A stretch of 64,000 bases of DNA. It comes from Microtetraspora malaysiensis. Lineage in GTDB: Bacteria; Actinomycetota; Actinomycetes; Streptosporangiales; Streptosporangiaceae. The stretch covers positions 589,000-652,999 of the forward strand of contig NZ_BBYJ01000004.1 in the NCBI RefSeq assembly GCF_001528665.1, read 5' to 3'. Numbering within the stretch: the stretch's first letter is position 1; every line of letters starts with the position of its first letter. The notes under the pieces were generated by a model. That model ran no database searches. It was not told where the DNA came from and worked only from the letters and a program-made list of their open reading frames with translations. Shown here piece after piece: positions 42,737-51,308 of this stretch. The translations under genes and the position numbers were made by a program.

Positions 42737-44068
42737 TCACGACCGCATGCGGGACACCAGCCCGGTGTCGTAGTCCCCGCTCGCGAACTCGGGGTGGTCC
42801 AGGAGCTCGGCGCAGAAGGGCACGTTGTTCTTCGGCCCCTCGACGCGGAACGCCGCGACGGCCGCGCGGCCGCGCTCCAGCGCCTCCGCGCGGGTGGCGC
42901 CGTGAACGCAGAGCTTGGCTATCAGCGGATCGTAGAACGGCGTGACGGTGTTTGCCGCGACATATCCAGAATCGACCCGAATTCCCTCGCCCGACGGCTC
43001 CTCCCAGACTGAGATCTTCCCAGGTCCGGGGAAAAACCGCTTCGGGTCCTCGGCGTAGATCCGGAACTCGATGGCGTGCCCGCGCGGGGCGACCTCGACG
43101 GGATAGACCTCGCCGGCCGCGATGCGGAGCTGGTGCTCGACCAGATCGCTCCCGGTCACCAGTTCGGTGACGGGATGCTCCACCTGGAGCCGGGTGTTCA
43201 TCTCCAGGAACACGAAGTCCTGCTTGTCCGCGTCGACCAGGCACTCGACCGTGCCGGCGCCGCGATAGCCGACCGCCTCGCCGACGCGCACCGCCGCCGC
43301 GAGCATCCGCTCGCGCAGCTCGGGCGTGATGCCCGGGGACGGGCTCTCCTCCACGACCTTCTGGTGCCGCCGCTGCACCGAGCAGTCGCGCTCGCCGAGC
43401 GCGACCACCGTGCCGTCGGCCAGGCCGAGGATCTGCACCTCGACGTGGCGGGCGCGTTCGATGTAGCGCTCCAGCAGGATCGCGGCACCGCCCCCGAATC
43501 GCGCGGCCGCCCTGGACGCCTGCTCGAACGCCTTGGTCAGGGACTCGTCGTCGTAGGCGACGCCCATGCCGATGCCACCGCCGCCCCCCGCGGTCTTCAC
43601 CATGAGGGGGTAGCCGACCTCTTCGGCCGCGCGCAGGGCGTCCTCCAGCGTGGTCACCGGCTCGCGGGTGCCCGCGGCCACCGGGATCCCGGCGTTCTCC
43701 ATCAGGTTCCTGGCGTTGATCTTGTCGCCCATCTGGACGATCGCCTCGGGAGCCGGGCCGATCCAGACCATGCCCGCGTCGATGACCGCGCGGGCGAAGT
43801 CGGCGTTCTCTGAAAGGAAGCCGTAGCCGGGGTGGACGGCCGCCGCGCCGCACTTGCGGGCGGCGTCGAGCACCTTCTCCACGTCCAGGTAGCTCTGCGC
43901 GGGGCTCGCCGGGCCGAGCAGCACGGCCTCGTCCGCCTCCCGCACGAAGGGGAGGTCCGCGTCGGCCTCGGAATAGACCGCGATCGCGCGCAGCCCCATG
44001 CGCCTGACCGTGCGGATGACCCGCCTGGCGATTTCGCCGCGGTTGGCGACAAGAACTGACTCGAACAC
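42737..44068 (-). CDS. accC: biotin carboxylase subunit of an acyl-CoA carboxylase
   Basis: A 443-residue ATP-grasp enzyme that carboxylates biotin. Motifs: FESVLVANRGEIARRVIRTV, VHPGYGFLSENADFA, VKTAGGGGGIGMGVAYDD (glycine loop), RDCSVQRRHQKVVEESPSPG and FLEMNTRLQVEHPVTELVTG with catalytic residues. It is the free-standing AccC length, not the fused biotin-carboxylase/BCCP of AccA3. TAGGGT lies 7 nt before the GTG, a leaderless layout that fixes the start. A carboxyltransferase subunit is not encoded nearby. Confidence 0.93.
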   Translation of the reverse strand: MFESVLVANRGEIARRVIRTVRRMGLRAIAVYSEADADLPFVREADEAVLLGPASPAQSYLDVEKVLDAARKCGAAAVHPGYGFLSENADFARAVIDAGMVWIGPAPEAIVQMGDKINARNLMENAGIPVAAGTREPVTTLEDALRAAEEVGYPLMVKTAGGGGGIGMGVAYDDESLTKAFEQASRAAARFGGGAAILLERYIERARHVEVQILGLADGTVVALGERDCSVQRRHQKVVEESPSPGITPELRERMLAAAVRVGEAVGYRGAGTVECLVDADKQDFVFLEMNTRLQVEHPVTELVTGSDLVEHQLRIAAGEVYPVEVAPRGHAIEFRIYAEDPKRFFPGPGKISVWEEPSGEGIRVDSGYVAANTVTPFYDPLIAKLCVHGATRAEALERGRAAVAAFRVEGPKNNVPFCAELLDHPEFASGDYDTGLVSRMRS

Positions 44069-44202
44069 GCAGCCAACCCTACGGCGGCGCCCCTCTGATC
44101 CCCTGCGCTTGATTCCGACTGAACGCGCACGGGGAATCTGTAGGGTCGGCACAAAAGCAACGGCCATCGCCCCGGCTCCAGGCCGATCCGGTGCGAGGTG
44201 CG

Positions 44203-45468
44203 CTACAAGCGGGTCGCCCCGGTGAGCCGATCCACCACCCGGGCCATCGCCTCGACCACGGCGGGGTCGTACTCGGTGCCGACGCCGAACCTGAGCCGCT
44301 CCAGCGCCGCGGCCGCCCGGTCCCGGTCGGGTGAGCCCCCCACCAGGTCGTCGTACGCGTTGGCGACCTTGATGACCCGGCTGGGCATGGGCGGGGAGTG
44401 GTCCACCGTGTCGCACTGGCGGCGGACGATCTCGGCCACGCCGTGCAGCACGCCGGTCTTCCTGATCACCTCCGCGCCCAGCTCGGCGATCCGTTTCGCC
44501 TGCGCCGGATCGGTGAGGACGGTGGCCCCGCCCGGGATCGGGTCGCTGAGGGAGAGCTGCCCGATGTCGTGCATGAGCGCGGCGTACTCAAGTTCGAGCA
44601 GTTGCGGCTCCGGCATGCCGAGCTCCCTGCCGACGGCGACCGACAGCATGCTGACCCGCCGGGAGTGCCCCGGCTCGACGTACCCTCCGACCTCGGTCAC
44701 CCGGCTCAGCGCCCGGACCGTCTGCAGGTACGTCGCCCGGATGCCCGCGTACTTGCGGAACGCCACCTGGGTCACCAGCAGCGGCGCGGCGAACACCAGG
44801 AGCGCCGTCATGTTCATGCTGTGCGCGGCGAGCGCGAGCAGCGTCCCCGAGGCGGCCACCGCCGCGCCCAGCGGCGCGGCCATCCGCAGCTCGTCGCGTA
44901 CGGCGACACCGAAGGCGGTCCTGACCTGCTCGGCCCGGAGCATGGCGGCGATCACGACGTCGGCCGTGAGCATGAGCCCGACGAGGGCCGCCATCACGCC
45001 GAGCGCCGGCCACCAGTTGCCGTCGATCGCGATCGAGCGGAGCGAACCGGCCAGCGGACGGTAGGCGAAGGCCAGCAGCGATCCGGCGAGCAGCCTCCGG
45101 GCGATCGCGTCCAGGCGCGGCGGGCGGCCCACGGCGAGGTGCGGCAAGGCCCCGGCGATCATCCCGACCGACATGACGGCGACGACCTGGAGCGCGGACT
45201 GACGGGCCGGCTGGCCGCCCACGTCGAGCAGGAGCGCGTAGCCGATCGCCGCGGCGGTGGAGATGGGCGCCACCTCGCGGTTGCCCGGCATGGTGAGCCT
45301 GGCCAGCTCGCCCACCGCGATCAGCGCGCCGAAGCCGATCGCGACCTGCGGATCGACCGGGCCGCCCGCCGCCGTGTGGGAGATCCCGGCCACCGTGAGC
45401 ATCCCGGCGGCGCAGATCAGCAGCAACTGGCCCGAATCGAGCCCGCGCATCGCCCTGGCGGCGGTCAT
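44203..45468 (-). CDS. membrane HD-domain phosphohydrolase, degenerate GYP motif
   Basis: 421 residues: six or more membrane helices in residues 1 to about 245, then an HD domain with H in VEPGHSRRVSMLSVAVG and HD in ALMHDIGQLSLSD. Where HD-GYP proteins have HHE and DGxGYP, this protein has RRQCDTVDHSPPMPSRVI, so cyclic-di-GMP hydrolysis is doubtful. It starts 12 bp after the stop of a full HD-GYP protein on the same strand, which suggests that an inactive partner works with the active one. Confidence 0.85.
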   Translation of the reverse strand: MTAARAMRGLDSGQLLLICAAGMLTVAGISHTAAGGPVDPQVAIGFGALIAVGELARLTMPGNREVAPISTAAAIGYALLLDVGGQPARQSALQVVAVMSVGMIAGALPHLAVGRPPRLDAIARRLLAGSLLAFAYRPLAGSLRSIAIDGNWWPALGVMAALVGLMLTADVVIAAMLRAEQVRTAFGVAVRDELRMAAPLGAAVAASGTLLALAAHSMNMTALLVFAAPLLVTQVAFRKYAGIRATYLQTVRALSRVTEVGGYVEPGHSRRVSMLSVAVGRELGMPEPQLLELEYAALMHDIGQLSLSDPIPGGATVLTDPAQAKRIAELGAEVIRKTGVLHGVAEIVRRQCDTVDHSPPMPSRVIKVANAYDDLVGGSPDRDRAAAALERLRFGVGTEYDPAVVEAMARVVDRLTGATRL

Positions 45469-45480
45469 GATTCCTCGCCC

Positions 45481-46830
45481 TCAGCGTTCCGAGATGACCT
45501 GGATGGGCATGGTGGGATCATCGTGGTCCTTGGCCGCGGCCACCGCGGGCCCCGGTGGCGCGGACACCGCGCGCGGCGGCTCCCAGCCGTGCCGGTCGAG
45601 CGCCTTGATGAAGGTGTTCACCATGACGGGGTCGAACTGGGTGCCCGCGCCCTTGCGCAGCTCGGCCACCGCCTCCTCGATCGACTTCGCCTTCCGGTAC
45701 GCCCGGTCGGACGTCATCGAGTCGAAGGCGTCGGCCACCGCGATGATGCGGGCGAACTCGGGGATCTCGTCCCCGGCGAGCCCCATGGGGTAGCCCTTGC
45801 CGTCCTGCCGTTCGTGGTGGTGCATGATCCCGGCGAACGCCTCGTCGAGGAAGTCGATGCCGTACACGATCTCCAGCCCGCGCATGGGGTGGAGCTGGAT
45901 GGCGGCGAACTCCTCCTCGGTCAGCTTGCCGTCCTTCTGCAGGACCTTGGTCGGCACGCCCAGCTTGCCGACGTCGTGCAGCATCCCGGCGTACCGGATG
46001 GCGCGCAGGCGCTCGGTGCCCATGCCGATCTCCTCGGCGATCATGGACGAGGCCCGCGAGACGCGGGTGCAGTGGCCCCGGGTGTAGTAGTCCTTCGTCT
46101 CGACCGCCTGGCACAGCGCGGCGATCGTCGCGTCGTAGGAGCGCTGCTGGGCGTGATAGTGCCCGAACGCCCAGCGGGCCACGAACAGCGGGATCAGGAC
46201 CAGCACCGCCGAGATCGACTGCACGGTCGCCCAGAGCCCGGCGATCAGCAGACCGAAGGTCGCGTAGCCGAGATAGGACCCCAGGATCTGCACCGTGCCG
46301 CGGAGCGGCACCTGGTCCTTCCCCACGCCCTCGGCCAGCAGCAGGATGACCGCGGTCAGCGCGAAGTTGATCAGCACGAACGCGGCCGTTGCCGCGCCGT
46401 ACGGGACGACCACCCCGGGGAAGTCGTTTTCGCGCGGCAGGCCGGGGGTGCCGCCGGCCAGCTCGAACGCCACACCCGCGGCGTATCCGCAGATCACGAA
46501 CTGGGCGCCGTTGAAGAGGCGCTTCACCACCGGCAGGCCGGGCCGCACGCTGACGACCGCCATGAGCCCGACCAGCGCCGCTCCCTCGGGGCCGACGAGC
46601 ACGACGGCCGCCAGCGCGGCGGAGAAGCTCACCGAGATCGCGGCCTGCGGCACGTTGAGCACCGTGGGCACGGACTCGCACACCAGGAAGAGCAGCGCCA
46701 GCACGACGAGCGTCGGCAGCTCGGCCTGGTCGAACCACCCGGGGGTGACGGCGCTCTCGACCACCAGCGCGACGGCGGCGGCGTTCAGTACGACGAAGTA
46801 GACCTTCGCCGGCCACGGCAGTTCCCGCAT
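45481..46830 (-). CDS. membrane HD-GYP phosphodiesterase
   Basis: 449 residues with about eight membrane helices (to about 225), then a complete HD-GYP domain: YYTRGHCTRVSRASSMIAEE, AGMLHDVGKLGVPTKVLQKD, MHHHERQDGKGYPMGLAGDE and IIAVADAFDSMTSDRAYRKA. Such enzymes hydrolyse cyclic-di-GMP or related dinucleotides. It follows a 35-residue membrane peptide gene by 16 bp and precedes the degenerate HD paralogue by 12 bp, forming a three-gene operon. Cyclic-di-GMP controls development in Streptomyces, so a signalling role is likely. Confidence 0.92.
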   Translation of the reverse strand: MRELPWPAKVYFVVLNAAAVALVVESAVTPGWFDQAELPTLVVLALLFLVCESVPTVLNVPQAAISVSFSAALAAVVLVGPEGAALVGLMAVVSVRPGLPVVKRLFNGAQFVICGYAAGVAFELAGGTPGLPRENDFPGVVVPYGAATAAFVLINFALTAVILLLAEGVGKDQVPLRGTVQILGSYLGYATFGLLIAGLWATVQSISAVLVLIPLFVARWAFGHYHAQQRSYDATIAALCQAVETKDYYTRGHCTRVSRASSMIAEEIGMGTERLRAIRYAGMLHDVGKLGVPTKVLQKDGKLTEEEFAAIQLHPMRGLEIVYGIDFLDEAFAGIMHHHERQDGKGYPMGLAGDEIPEFARIIAVADAFDSMTSDRAYRKAKSIEEAVAELRKGAGTQFDPVMVNTFIKALDRHGWEPPRAVSAPPGPAVAAAKDHDDPTMPIQVISER

Positions 46831-46846
46831 GCGGCCACCTCGCGGC

Positions 46847-46954
46847 TCAGGTCCAGGAGATCCCGGAGATCACGCCGGTCTCGGCCACGAACACCACCAT
46901 GGGCGTGAGCAGCATCAACGCCGCCAGCAACTTGGTGGCCACTCTGTTGAACAT
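46847..46954 (-). CDS. 35-residue single-pass membrane peptide
   Basis: MFNRVATKLLAALMLLTPMV continues with VFVAETGVISGISWT. One hydrophobic helix spans about residues 8-24. GGAGG lies about 7 nt before the ATG, which supports translation. The stop is 16 bp before the HD-GYP gene on the same strand. I do not recognise a family; a regulator or stabiliser of the membrane phosphodiesterase is a possibility. The 284 bp upstream (to 47238) contain nothing I can identify. Confidence 0.6.
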   Translation of the reverse strand: MFNRVATKLLAALMLLTPMVVFVAETGVISGISWT

Positions 46955-47238
46955 CGCTGCCTCCACATCGAAATCCGCCCACAGGCTACAGAAGCCCGCG
47001 TGCCCGGTCAGATAGCTCGGCGAACCGCAGCCAAACCGTGACCAACCAATCACGCTGTGCGCATTCGCCCTGGTTCGCCCGGCGGTTCGAGACACGCCCG
47101 CGCGGCCACGCCTCCCGCTGTCACGCGTGGTGGGGCGGCAACGCCGGCTCTGGCTGTTCGGCCGTCGACCGTCCGGAACTCGGTGACGTGCCCGTCACGC
47201 CGGCCCGGCAAACCCCGTCGGTCTCAGCGGCAACGGTT

Positions 47239-48153
47239 TCAGGAGCGGGACAGCGCCCAGGAGACGGTGGCCTTGAGGCCGGTGGCGAGATCGGTGCGGG
47301 GACGCCAGCCCAGACCCTCGCGGGCCGGCTCGGGATCGACCGCCATGGCGGGCAGGTCGCCGAGGCGGGCCGGGGCCAGGCCGGGCTCGTCGGGTGCGCC
47401 GGCCGCGGCGGCGACGAACGCGTGCAGCTCGCGGTCGGTCGTCTGCACGCCGGTGCCGAGGTTGAACCTGCGCCCGTTCCCGGCGGAGCCGCACGCGCGG
47501 GCGAAGCCGTCCACGACGTCCTCGACGAAGACGTAGTCCCGTGTCTGCGAGCCATCGCCGTACAGGATGGTGGGGCGTCCGGCGAGGAGCGCGTCCGTGA
47601 AGATCGCGACCACCCCGGCCTCGCCCTCGGGTGACTGGCGCGGGCCGTACACGTTGGACAACACGAGCGTGGTGTATTCGAGCCCGTGCAGCGCACTGTA
47701 GGCCGACAGGTAGACCTCGCCGCTCAGCTTGGAGGCGGCGTACGGCGAGCGCGGGTCGGTGGGCGCGTCCCCGGGCACCGGGATGGCGGCGGGCCTGCCG
47801 TACACGGCCACCGAGGAGGCGTAGACAACCTTGCGGGCGCCGCTGCGGCGGGCCGCCTCCAGGACGTTGAGGGTGCCCTCGACGTTCACCCGGGCGTCGT
47901 GCAGCGGGTCGGCGACGCTCTTGCGGACGCTGATCTGGGCCGCCAGGTGGCAGACCACCTCCGGACGCCACGCCCCGGCCGTCTCGGCGAGGGCGGGGTC
48001 CCGCACGTCCATCGTGTGCAGTGCGGCGTCGGGGTTGCGGGTGTTCCCGGAGGACAGGTCGTCCACCACCGCGACCTCGTGCCCGTCGGCCAACAGGCGG
48101 TCGACGAGGTTCGAGCCGATGAATCCCGCCCCGCCGGTGACCAGTACGCGCAT
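47239..48153 (-). CDS. NAD-dependent sugar-nucleotide epimerase (GalE-like)
   Basis: A 304-residue extended short-chain dehydrogenase: MRVLVTGGAGFIGSNLVDRL binds NAD, the catalytic residues are in SSVAVYG and PYAASKLSGE (Tyr-x-x-x-Lys), and DYVFVEDVVDG is conserved. It is probably a UDP-glucose/galactose or related 4-epimerase for cell-wall or exopolysaccharide sugars. ATG at 48151-48153. It lies 32 bp beyond the rsrA stop on the same strand, so it may be read together with sigR-rsrA. Confidence 0.88.
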   Translation of the reverse strand: MRVLVTGGAGFIGSNLVDRLLADGHEVAVVDDLSSGNTRNPDAALHTMDVRDPALAETAGAWRPEVVCHLAAQISVRKSVADPLHDARVNVEGTLNVLEAARRSGARKVVYASSVAVYGRPAAIPVPGDAPTDPRSPYAASKLSGEVYLSAYSALHGLEYTTLVLSNVYGPRQSPEGEAGVVAIFTDALLAGRPTILYGDGSQTRDYVFVEDVVDGFARACGSAGNGRRFNLGTGVQTTDRELHAFVAAAAGAPDEPGLAPARLGDLPAMAVDPEPAREGLGWRPRTDLATGLKATVSWALSRS

Positions 48154-48185
48154 GCCCGCCCCTTCGTCAGGTGTACGGGGTGATC

Positions 48186-48452
48186 CTAATCGGCCAGCTC
48201 GGCCCGTACCTGCGCGATGCGGGCGAGGACTTTGTCGCGCAGGTCCCCGGGCACGGGATCACAGCCGCAGTGCTTGGCGACGAGCTGCTTGACGACCTTC
48301 TCCAGGCCGTACTCCTCCAGACAGGGCCCGCACTCTTCCAAGTGCTGGCGGATCTCGGCCCGCCTGCTGTCGTCCAGTTCGCCGTCGAGGTAGCTGTAGA
48401 CCCGGTCAAGAACCTCACCACAGTCGGTGTCGTGGTGGTCGCCGCAGCTCAT
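48186..48452 (-). CDS. rsrA: zinc-binding anti-sigma factor RsrA
   Basis: An 88-residue redox-sensitive anti-sigma factor. Cysteines and histidines include GDHHDTDCG and HLEECGPC, which form the zinc site and redox switch (H-x3-C-x2-C), plus AKHCGCDP. Under thiol oxidation the zinc site becomes a disulfide and releases sigma-R. The ATG overlaps the sigR stop as ATGA, the standard arrangement. Confidence 0.95.
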   Translation of the reverse strand: MSCGDHHDTDCGEVLDRVYSYLDGELDDSRRAEIRQHLEECGPCLEEYGLEKVVKQLVAKHCGCDPVPGDLRDKVLARIAQVRAELAD

Positions 48453-49141
48453 CGCCCCTCCTCGTCCCGCACCAGGCCGCGAGCGCGCGCGTAGTCCTCA
48501 AGCTGTGTTCGCAGTTGTCTCCGGCCACGATGCAGCCGCGACATCACGGTCCCGATGGGGGTCCCCATGATGTCGGCGATCTCCTTGTACGGGAAGCCCT
48601 CGACATCGGCAAGGTACACCGCGATGCGGAAATCCTCGGGGAGCGCGGCGAGGGCGTCCTTCACGTCGCTGTCGGGGAGGTGCTCCAGCGCCTCGACCTC
48701 GGCCGACTTCAGCCCGGTCGAGGTGTGCGACTCGGCCCTGGCGAGCTGCCAGTCCTCGATCTCCTCGGTCCCGGCCTGCTTGGGCTCCCGCTGCTTCTTC
48801 CGATAGCTGTTGATGAACGTGTTCGTCAGAATGCGGTAGAGCCAGGCCTTGAGGTTGGTGCCCTCCTGGAACTGGTGGAACGAGGCGAATGCCTTGGCGA
48901 AGGTCTCCTGGAGAAGATCCTCGGCGTCTGCGGGGTTCCGGGTCATCCGGAGCGCGGCGGAGTACAACTGGTCGAGATACGGCATGACGTCGCGCTCGAA
49001 CCGCTCGCTGCGCTGCTCCAGAGTCTCCTCAGCTGTCTTGGAGACCGGACCCACCCCCTCTAGGACACCGTACGCAGCCGAGAATACCGGCAGGGTAGTG
49101 GCGCCTTCCCCTTGGGCCAGGGGCGCGAGCAACGCGTTCAT
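48449..49141 (-). CDS. sigR: ECF sigma factor SigR (thiol-oxidative stress)
   Basis: 230 residues from the ATG at 49141, or 201 from a GTG at 49054. Region 2 is [20 protein letters not shown] with [20 protein letters not shown]; region 4 is [20 protein letters not shown] with [20 protein letters not shown]. It drives mycothiol, thioredoxin and proteasome genes in Streptomyces. The long start lies only a few bases after the predicted start of transcription from a sigma-R-type promoter (49151-49178), so the extended form may be made under stress, like sigma-R' in S. coelicolor. The upstream 29-residue extension is Ala/Leu/Gly-rich. Confidence 0.94.
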   Translation of the reverse strand: MNALLAPLAQGEGATTLPVFSAAYGVLEGVGPVSKTAEETLEQRSERFERDVMPYLDQLYSAALRMTRNPADAEDLLQETFAKAFASFHQFQEGTNLKAWLYRILTNTFINSYRKKQREPKQAGTEEIEDWQLARAESHTSTGLKSAEVEALEHLPDSDVKDALAALPEDFRIAVYLADVEGFPYKEIADIMGTPIGTVMSRLHRGRRQLRTQLEDYARARGLVRDEEGR

Positions 49142-49150
49142 GCACAACTG

Positions 49151-49178
49151 CAACAGGGCGGGCGTAGAGTCTGTTCCC
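49151..49178 (-). promoter_or_regulatory. sigma-R-type autoregulatory promoter
   Basis: Reading the minus strand: GGGAAC (49178-49173), exactly 18 nt, then GTTG (49154-49151). This fits the sigma-R consensus GGGAAT-N18-GTT. Expected transcription start is near 49144, giving an almost leaderless message at the ATG 49141. Confidence 0.78.
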
Positions 49179-49230
49179 GGTACGTTTTCGCGGTACGAAC
49201 ACCCCTCTTTGGGGAAGGACCTACGTACCG
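49178..49230. repeat. CGGTACG direct and inverted repeats between sigR and the methyltransferase gene
   Basis: CGGTACG occurs at 49178-49184 and 49191-49197, and its inverse CGTACCG at 49224-49230. A CCCC-TCTTT-GGGG hairpin (49202-49214) sits inside. This may be an operator or a transcript hairpin for the divergent methyltransferase gene. Confidence 0.5.
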
Positions 49231-49263
49231 GCTGGTAGCCCGGAAACCGATTTCCGCTATCTC

Positions 49264-50043
49264 ATGTCGCTTTCTGAGGTAGCCATAGTCCAGGAGCCGC
49301 TCGTGCTGCCCATTCCGGCCAACGAACTCAACGGCTCGGGAGCGCTCGGGCCGTACTGGACCTTCTATCACGCGGTCGTCGCCGAACAGCTCCGCCGATG
49401 GCTGCCCGAACGTCCCTCCCTGCTGCTCGACCTGTCCGGCGGCCGCGGCCGCTGGACGGCTCAGGCCGCACGGGCGGGACATCGGGTCATCCAGGTGATG
49501 GACTTCCGGCGGCTGTCCGAGCCGTGGCTGCGCGACGCGTCCGGCCACGTGCAGAAGGTCCGGGCCGACAATCTCGGCTTCCTCCCCGACGCCTGCGTGG
49601 ACGCGGTGATCGCGGAGGAGCGCGCCCTCTCGGTCGAGATCATGGCCGAGTCCGTGATCGAGGATGTCGCCCGCGTGCTGAAGCCGGGCGGGCGGACGCT
49701 GGTGTGCGTCGACTCGCTGGTCCTCGGCATGGCGATCCTCGCCGAGCAGAACTACTGGGCGCACCTGTGCCAGACCGGCGAGGTCATGCTCGTGCCCTGG
49801 CCCGACGGCAGCATCACCCGCTGCTTCACCAGCGTCCAGCTCCGCGAGCTGCTGACGGCCGCCGGGCTGGAGGTGGAGTGGGTGCGGCCGCGCACGGTGC
49901 TGTCGCCGTCCACGGTCGATCACGTGCTCGCCTCCGGCGGTAACTCCCTGACCCGGCTCGTACGCACCGAGCTGGCGACCCGGCCGGAGGAAGAGGACAC
50001 GGTGGGCATCCACCTCGTGGCCAGCGCCCGCAAGAAGGGGTGA
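49264..50043 (+). CDS. class I SAM-dependent methyltransferase
   Basis: 259 residues. LLLDLSGGRGRWTAQAARAG is the SAM-binding motif I, VMDFRR ends motif II, DAVIAEERALS is motif III and VARVLKPGGRTLVCVDSLVL is the post-motif typical of Methyltransf_11/25. The substrate is unknown. It is divergent from sigR with shared repeats in between, so thiol-stress control is possible. Downstream, a short gap leads to the TnpB element. Confidence 0.85.
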   Translation: MSLSEVAIVQEPLVLPIPANELNGSGALGPYWTFYHAVVAEQLRRWLPERPSLLLDLSGGRGRWTAQAARAGHRVIQVMDFRRLSEPWLRDASGHVQKVRADNLGFLPDACVDAVIAEERALSVEIMAESVIEDVARVLKPGGRTLVCVDSLVLGMAILAEQNYWAHLCQTGEVMLVPWPDGSITRCFTSVQLRELLTAAGLEVEWVRPRTVLSPSTVDHVLASGGNSLTRLVRTELATRPEEEDTVGIHLVASARKKG

Positions 50044-50271
50044 CCCGTACGACCTGACCCGTCGGCCGAGGTCCGTCCGCCCGCCGTTCCGTAAGAAGTG
50101 GGCGACTCCGTCCGGCGGGGTCATGGGTTTTGCGGAAAGGAGCCCCCGGCCTCCCTTTCTTCAGCGGAAGACCGAATGCGCGTGGAGGCTGTAGACCACA
50201 CTGCGACGTCTGCGGATATCGGGATTCGGTTTCCATCACGGCGACACGAACCAACCGATAGTGTGTTCGAC

Positions 50272-51210
50272 GTGAAGCTGGTGGTGCAGGTGAGGCTCCT
50301 GCCAACGCCCGAGCAGGTGGCGGCGTTGAAGGCGACGCTGCGCGCTTGCAACGACGCGGCGAACTTCGCCTCGGTGACCGCGTTCACGGCCGGGGACCGG
50401 CGCGAGTACGCGCTGCGCAAGCACACCTACCGCGAGGTGAAAGCACGCGGACTGGGGGCGCAAGCCGCCCAGCAAGTGATCAAGAAGGTCGCCGACGCCT
50501 ACACCACCCTGAAAGCCAACGCACGGGCGGGGAACCTGGGACCGCAAGGCTGCGCGCGCCGCATCCGGGCCGAGAGCAAACCGATCGCCTTCCGCGCCGA
50601 TGCCGCCCAGCCGTTCGACGACCGCTGCCTGTCGTGGGACCACACCGCCCACACGGTGTCGATCTGGACCACGACCGGCCGGCTGAAGAAAGTCGCGTTC
50701 ACCGGCTCGCTCGACCAGCTCAAGATGCTCGCCTTGTACCGGAAGGGCGAATCCGACCTGGTCTGCCGGGACGGCATGTGGTTCCTGTACGCGACCTGCG
50801 AGATCCCTGATGTTCCGGTCACCGAACCGGACGGGTTCATAGGGGTGGATCTGGGCATCGCCAACATCGCCACCACCAGCGACGGCACCCGCCACTGCGG
50901 CAAGGGCCTGAACGCGGTCCGCCACCGCAACCGGGAGCTACGCTCGTGGAGTTTCCACCAGCTCGGGTCGTTCATCGCTTACAAGGCGGCCCGGCACGGG
51001 GTCGCCGTGATCCATGTGGATTCGGCCTACACCTCGCAGGCGTGCTCGGCCTGCGGGCACGTGGACAAAAGGAACCGGCCCGACCAGAACACCTTCTCCT
51101 GTACGTCGTGCGGCTTCGCTGAGCACGCCGACGTCAACGCAGCCCGCAACATCGCCTCGCGCGGTGTCGCGGGCTGGGCAGTGAGTCACGCTGCCGACGA
51201 CGCGGCCTGA
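50272..51210 (+). CDS. tnpB: IS605/IS1341-family TnpB with internal deletion
   Basis: A 312-residue TnpB-like protein. Present: N-terminal [20 protein letters not shown], Ruv[17 protein letters not shown] (catalytic Asp), the zinc ribbon [15 protein letters not shown] with SCTSCG, and Ruv[18 protein letters not shown]. Missing: about 70 residues between RNRELR and [20 protein letters not shown], which in full-length actinobacterial TnpB carry the helical region and the RuvC-II Glu (LEDLTGIR). The reading frame is intact across the junction. It should therefore lack RNA-guided nuclease activity. GTG at 50272 with TAGTGT 7 nt upstream suggests leaderless expression. No tnpA is adjacent. Confidence 0.88.
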   Translation: MKLVVQVRLLPTPEQVAALKATLRACNDAANFASVTAFTAGDRREYALRKHTYREVKARGLGAQAAQQVIKKVADAYTTLKANARAGNLGPQGCARRIRAESKPIAFRADAAQPFDDRCLSWDHTAHTVSIWTTTGRLKKVAFTGSLDQLKMLALYRKGESDLVCRDGMWFLYATCEIPDVPVTEPDGFIGVDLGIANIATTSDGTRHCGKGLNAVRHRNRELRSWSFHQLGSFIAYKAARHGVAVIHVDSAYTSQACSACGHVDKRNRPDQNTFSCTSCGFAEHADVNAARNIASRGVAGWAVSHAADDAA

Positions 51211-51244
51211 ACCGTCGAAGCCATCGACGGCCAGGAGCTGCAAG

Positions 51245-51264
51245 CTTGGCCCTTCAGGGCCAAG
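51245..51264 (+). mobile_element. right-end hairpin of the TnpB element (putative omega-RNA end)
   Basis: CTTGGCCC (51245-51252) pairs perfectly with GGGCCAAG (51257-51264) around TTCA, 34 bases after the tnpB stop. Subterminal hairpins and a 3' omega-RNA in this position are typical of IS200/IS605 elements. The exact left and right ends cannot be fixed from one copy. Confidence 0.6.
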
Positions 51265-51308
51265 AAGCTGACCGGATGCCCGCTTGGTGCGGCCTTTTCA
51301 CTCCGCGT

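Noticed and set aside
46990..47100. tRNA-like phrases (AGATAGCTCGG and GGTTCGAGAC)
   Set aside because: The D-like and T-like phrases are about 70 bases apart and no acceptor or anticodon stem can be drawn.
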